Shown: piece by piece, positions 7,208-9,163 of the stretch
How positions within the stretch are numbered: position 1 is the first letter of the stretch
Layout: each line of letters opens with the position of its first letter
NCBI GenBank assembly: GCA_003456455.1
Contig: DMRV01000089.1
Span: 1-9,163, forward strand
Source: Flavobacteriales bacterium
Lineage (GTDB): Bacteria; Bacteroidota; Bacteroidia; UBA10329
Length of the DNA stretch: 9,163 nucleotides
Direction of reading: 5' to 3'
Notes under the pieces: generated by a model
What the model was told of the DNA's origin: nothing
What the model saw: the letters and a program-made list of their open reading frames with translations, nothing else
The model's database searches: none
Position numbers and translations under genes: made by a program

Positions 7208-7921
7208 TTAAGCTTCTTTCCTGGAGCTGCTTACTGCAAGTGAATAAATAACCAGACCAAATCCAATTTTATTGACTGCATCACCGATATTATAAATAAT
7301 ATCAAGTGCCTCGAGAGGAATGATGCTGCTCAACAGACCATCTGTCTCAATTGCCATATATCCAATCGGATAAATTGCCCATCCTACAAATATGAACCAT
7401 GCCAGTGTATTAAACGCTTTCTGGAGAATAGGGTCGTTTGAATTGTTGGCAAGTTTTTTTGCTGAACCGAACCAAACTTCATAGAAAATTCCCAGGTATC
7501 CCAAAGTGGAAATGGCTCCCCACATGGCACTGCTGTCTCTGAATACAGTCTCACCTAAATATCCGGTTACAAGCATCCACACAGAATAGAAAATCATTTT
7601 CCACAGTAACCCAATTTTTGCTCCAAAACTTCTTAGAATCAAGTAAAACTCTACGCACATCAACGGTACGGTTAAAATCCAGTCTATGTACCTGAGTTCT
7701 GTTGGTGATGTACCAGTGGCTATCCAGAAATCACGCATGTAATAATAATGTACTGCCGCAATAAACGTAATAAGTCCTGAGATGAGCAATGATGTTCGCC
7801 ACTTTCCATGAACGTTCCCCATTTCGAAGAAAAAGAAAACGGTTGCGGCCATCATCGCCATGCTTCCTATGAAAAATGTGAATCCAACATAATCACCAGG
7901 TTGTAAAATTGATAATATCAT
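7208..7921 (-). CDS. Proteorhodopsin-type light-driven proton pump, green-tuned, with fenestration glycine
   Basis: This is a seven-helix retinal protein of the inner membrane that should export protons in light. Counting from the ATG at 7921 (237 residues), D80, T84 and E91 in RYIDWILTVPLMCVEF give the DTE motif of proton pumps: acceptor Asp, Thr and cytoplasmic donor Glu. K218 in DAVNK binds retinal as a Schiff base. D214 is the second counter-ion and H58 matches the conserved proteorhodopsin histidine. The spectral-tuning site is M88, as in green-absorbing flavobacterial pumps. NDQ sodium-pump and NTQ chloride-pump motifs are absent. G135, in WGAIST of helix E, aligns with bacteriorhodopsin W138 and xanthorhodopsin G156. 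It could therefore admit a carotenoid antenna. A TTG at 7954 would add 11 residues, but it lies in a palindrome and the added residues are polar and unlike the family, so I prefer the ATG. The gene is monocistronic, closed by the terminator at 7145-7176, and divergent from blh. Confidence 0.95.
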   Translation of the reverse strand: MILSILQPGDYVGFTFFIGSMAMMAATVFFFFEMGNVHGKWRTSLLISGLITFIAAVHYYYMRDFWIATGTSPTELRYIDWILTVPLMCVEFYLILRSFGAKIGLLWKMIFYSVWMLVTGYLGETVFRDSSAMWGAISTLGYLGIFYEVWFGSAKKLANNSNDPILQKAFNTLAWFIFVGWAIYPIGYMAIETDGLLSSIIPLEALDIIYNIGDAVNKIGFGLVIYSLAVSSSRKEA

Positions 7922-7948
7922 TTTGTTTAATTTATGAATTATTTTATT

Positions 7949-7962
7949 GAACAAAATTGTTC
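7949..7962. promoter_or_regulatory. Perfect palindrome in rhodopsin leader (candidate operator)
   Basis: GAACAAAATTGTTC consists of exact inverted arms GAACAA and TTGTTC around AA. It lies 28-41 bp upstream of the rhodopsin ATG at 7921. Such a compact symmetrical site would suit a dimeric DNA-binding protein controlling rhodopsin, but no regulator gene is present in the window to pair with it. Function is inferred only from symmetry and position. Confidence 0.35.
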
Positions 7963-7984
7963 CATTAAAAAACCAAATCTTTCA

Positions 7985-8005
7985 GAAAATGTTTTCGAAA
8001 ATGTT
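7985..8005. repeat. Tandem 9-bp direct repeat with 12-bp period, upstream of rhodopsin
   Basis: GAAAATGTT occurs at 7985-7993 and again at 7997-8005 (AACATTTTC twice on the minus strand). The junction also creates the 10-bp palindrome TTTTCGAAAA at 7992-8001. The pair sits just downstream of the best candidate rhodopsin -7 element, about where transcription would begin. Nearly one helical turn between copies would fit two subunits of a regulator binding the same face of DNA. No binding protein is known to me for this sequence. Confidence 0.35.
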
Positions 8006-8013
8006 AAAAAACA

Positions 8014-8039
8014 CAAATTTAAATTCGAAATAGGTCAAA
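8014..8039 (-). promoter_or_regulatory. Candidate Bacteroidota promoter for rhodopsin
   Basis: On the minus strand, TAAATTTG (8021-8014) fits the Bacteroidota -7 consensus TAnnTTTG exactly, and TTTG (8039-8036) resembles the -33 element. The spacer between them is 14 bp, shorter than the roughly 17-23 bp usual in flavobacteria, so the -33 assignment is weak. It would give a leader of about 85 bases containing the tandem repeat and the palindrome. No equally good element was found for blh on the plus strand; the nearest is TAAATTCG at 8020-8027, with one mismatch. Confidence 0.35.
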
Positions 8040-8136
8040 TGAACAGCTAGCTTAATCAGAAATCTGAGTTGTATCCAACAAGCATTAGAAAACGAGCCTG
8101 CGAACTTTATTGCCTCTATCAGGTTCATTTCCTCCA

Positions 8137-9036
8137 ATGGAAATACTCCGAAATAATACTAGACACCTCCTGTGGATTCTTTGCGTTGGTATTCTCTACA
8201 CCATTGGAACGGAACACCAGAACGTAGAATGGTTTTGTCTTGGAGCTATTCTGTTTGTTGGTATACCACATGGAGCAGCAGATCACATCATAAGTCAAAT
8301 AATCAATCCAAAAATTTCAAATACACGTTATATAGCAACATACGTAGCCACTGCTGTTGGTGTTTTGGTTTGGTGGCTAATAATGCCATTAAAAGCTGGA
8401 TTTGTGTTTGTAGTGCTGAGCGCATTTCACTTTGGTCAGGAGATGTTGGAAGAGTACGGATTAGCCAAGTCAAGTCTATTTGAAAAAATGTCTTTCGGAT
8501 CAGTCTGCATAGCGCTACCCTTAGTGTATTATTACCAAGACATACTAAGTCCATTAAGTCTAAGCGAATCAGGAACGTATCTATCGTTTATCGATTGGAT
8601 AAGGTGGCCGTTGATTTTAGGAATTCTTCTAAGTACAGTCCTAATTCTATTGTTCCGAAGGAAACAAGGCACATTATCGATTGAACAATTCTTAAAAATA
8701 GTTTTGGGGCTCTCTCAAATTCTGATTGGATACTATTTTTTGGGGTTTACAGCAGGTTTTACAGTGTATTTCCTCATCCACCATACAACGAACTCCTTCA
8801 ATCATCAGTACAAATGGCTAAAAAAGAAAATAGAGAACTACTCGTACTACAGGTTTCTCACAGATTTAGTTCCATTAAGTCTCATCTCAACGATTGGGCT
8901 CGGCATAACGTTATGGTTTTTTGATCCCGAAACTTTTGAAGCGGCATTTTTTATTGCACTTGTTGTTATTTCGGCAGTAACTGTTCCGCACACTATCCTT
9001 TTTGACAAGATGTATGAATCGAATAGAGAGAAGTAG
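8137..9036 (+). CDS. blh: Brp/Blh-family beta-carotene 15,15'-dioxygenase (retinal-forming)
   Basis: Blh is a membrane iron enzyme that splits beta-carotene centrally into two retinals, the chromophore of the rhodopsin encoded next to it. From the ATG at 8137 there are 299 residues, nearly all in hydrophobic helices. The conserved histidine motifs of the family appear in order: GIPHGAADH (H45, H50), AFHFGQE (H98), IHHTTNSFNHQ (H215, H216, H223) and VPHTILFDKMY (H285). These include the expected iron ligands. A TTG at 8110 would extend the protein by 9 residues. The ATG is preferred because the extension adds nothing family-like and the ATG start gives a sensible first helix. The gene is transcribed divergently from the rhodopsin gene across a 215-bp spacer, which would allow shared control. 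The family call is firm. The exact cleavage product is inferred from family and context. Confidence 0.93.
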   Translation: MEILRNNTRHLLWILCVGILYTIGTEHQNVEWFCLGAILFVGIPHGAADHIISQIINPKISNTRYIATYVATAVGVLVWWLIMPLKAGFVFVVLSAFHFGQEMLEEYGLAKSSLFEKMSFGSVCIALPLVYYYQDILSPLSLSESGTYLSFIDWIRWPLILGILLSTVLILLFRRKQGTLSIEQFLKIVLGLSQILIGYYFLGFTAGFTVYFLIHHTTNSFNHQYKWLKKKIENYSYYRFLTDLVPLSLISTIGLGITLWFFDPETFEAAFFIALVVISAVTVPHTILFDKMYESNREK

Positions 9037-9163
9037 GAAAGAAATTGACTCGATCAGGTAATATTTTATTTTAGAGTAAGTCTGAACAATCTGTTTTTTA
9101 GATTTGCCCTATGAGCCAAGCAAGTCTCATACGGTATCAGGCCATGCGAATCCCGGTCCTTCA

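Noticed and set aside
7922..7954. TTG start at 7954 giving an 11-residue longer rhodopsin.
   Set aside because: The TTG overlaps a perfect palindrome and the extra residues are polar and AT-encoded. The ATG at 7921 has an A-rich context and gives a normal proteorhodopsin N-terminus.
8110..8136. TTG start at 8110 for blh.
   Set aside because: The nine extra residues do not resemble the family and fall on the stretch that looks like a TPP riboswitch antisense. The ATG at 8137 is the simpler start.
9088..9104. Possible terminator after blh (AATCT ... AGATT around a T-rich loop).
   Set aside because: Only a 5-bp AT-rich stem, and the T run is in the loop rather than after it. Not a convincing intrinsic terminator.
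9066..9161. Minus-strand open frame of 31 codons running in from the window edge (ends at a TAA, 9068-9066), convergent with blh.
   Set aside because: It has no start within the window, is too short to judge, and its first residues (KDRDS) resemble spurious translations of tRNA antisense strands. Sequence beyond 9163 is needed.
9144..9163. tRNA-like 3' end on the plus strand (CGAATCCCGGTCC) at the window edge.
   Set aside because: The bases 5' of the loop (GGCCA) cannot pair with the 3' side to make a T stem, and no matching acceptor 5' strand lies about 70 bases upstream. No tRNA can be supported.

Overview
The window looks like chromosome from a marine member of the Bacteroidota, most likely order Flavobacteriales. 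The evidence is a proteorhodopsin with the DTE motif and a green-tuning methionine, a Blh carotenoid cleavage enzyme, a fused CrtYc-CrtYd lycopene cyclase, a CrtD of the kind found in myxol and saproxanthin producers, A-rich leaders without Shine-Dalgarno sequences, and a Bacteroidota-like -7 element (TAnnTTTG). The family or genus cannot be fixed from the sequence alone.

Layout. Positions 3-1397 (+) hold mnmE, a tRNA-modification GTPase that is a housekeeping neighbour. It converges, with a 2-bp gap, on a five-gene carotenoid operon on the minus strand. In transcription order the operon is crtI (6983-5508), crtB (5504-4668), crtD (4655-3195), a cruF-crtZ fusion (3198-2104) and crtYcd (2107-1400). 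Gaps are 3 and 12 bp, and the last two junctions are 4-bp ATGA overlaps. A strong intrinsic terminator (7145-7176) separates crtI from an upstream minus-strand rhodopsin gene (7921-7208). A 215-bp divergent spacer rich in short dyads and repeats lies between rhodopsin and blh (8137-9036, +). The last 127 bp hold no gene I can support.

How the genes work together. CrtB makes phytoene and CrtI desaturates it to lycopene. CrtYcd closes one or both ends. Two-ended cyclisation gives beta-carotene, which Blh splits to retinal, the rhodopsin chromophore. One-ended cyclisation followed by CruF (1'-hydration), CrtD (3',4'-desaturation) and CrtZ (3-hydroxylation) would give a saproxanthin-type monocyclic carotenoid. 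CrtZ acting on beta-carotene would give zeaxanthin. No ketolase (CrtW), 2'-hydroxylase, CrtE or Idi is present in the window.

The most interesting point is in the rhodopsin. The residue aligned with bacteriorhodopsin Trp138 and xanthorhodopsin Gly156 is glycine. This is the 'fenestration' that lets a carotenoid antenna sit against retinal. Together with hydroxylase-bearing carotenoid genes next door, it suggests that the locus may encode both the chromophore and a light-harvesting antenna for one proton pump. This is an inference from residues and context, not a demonstrated function.
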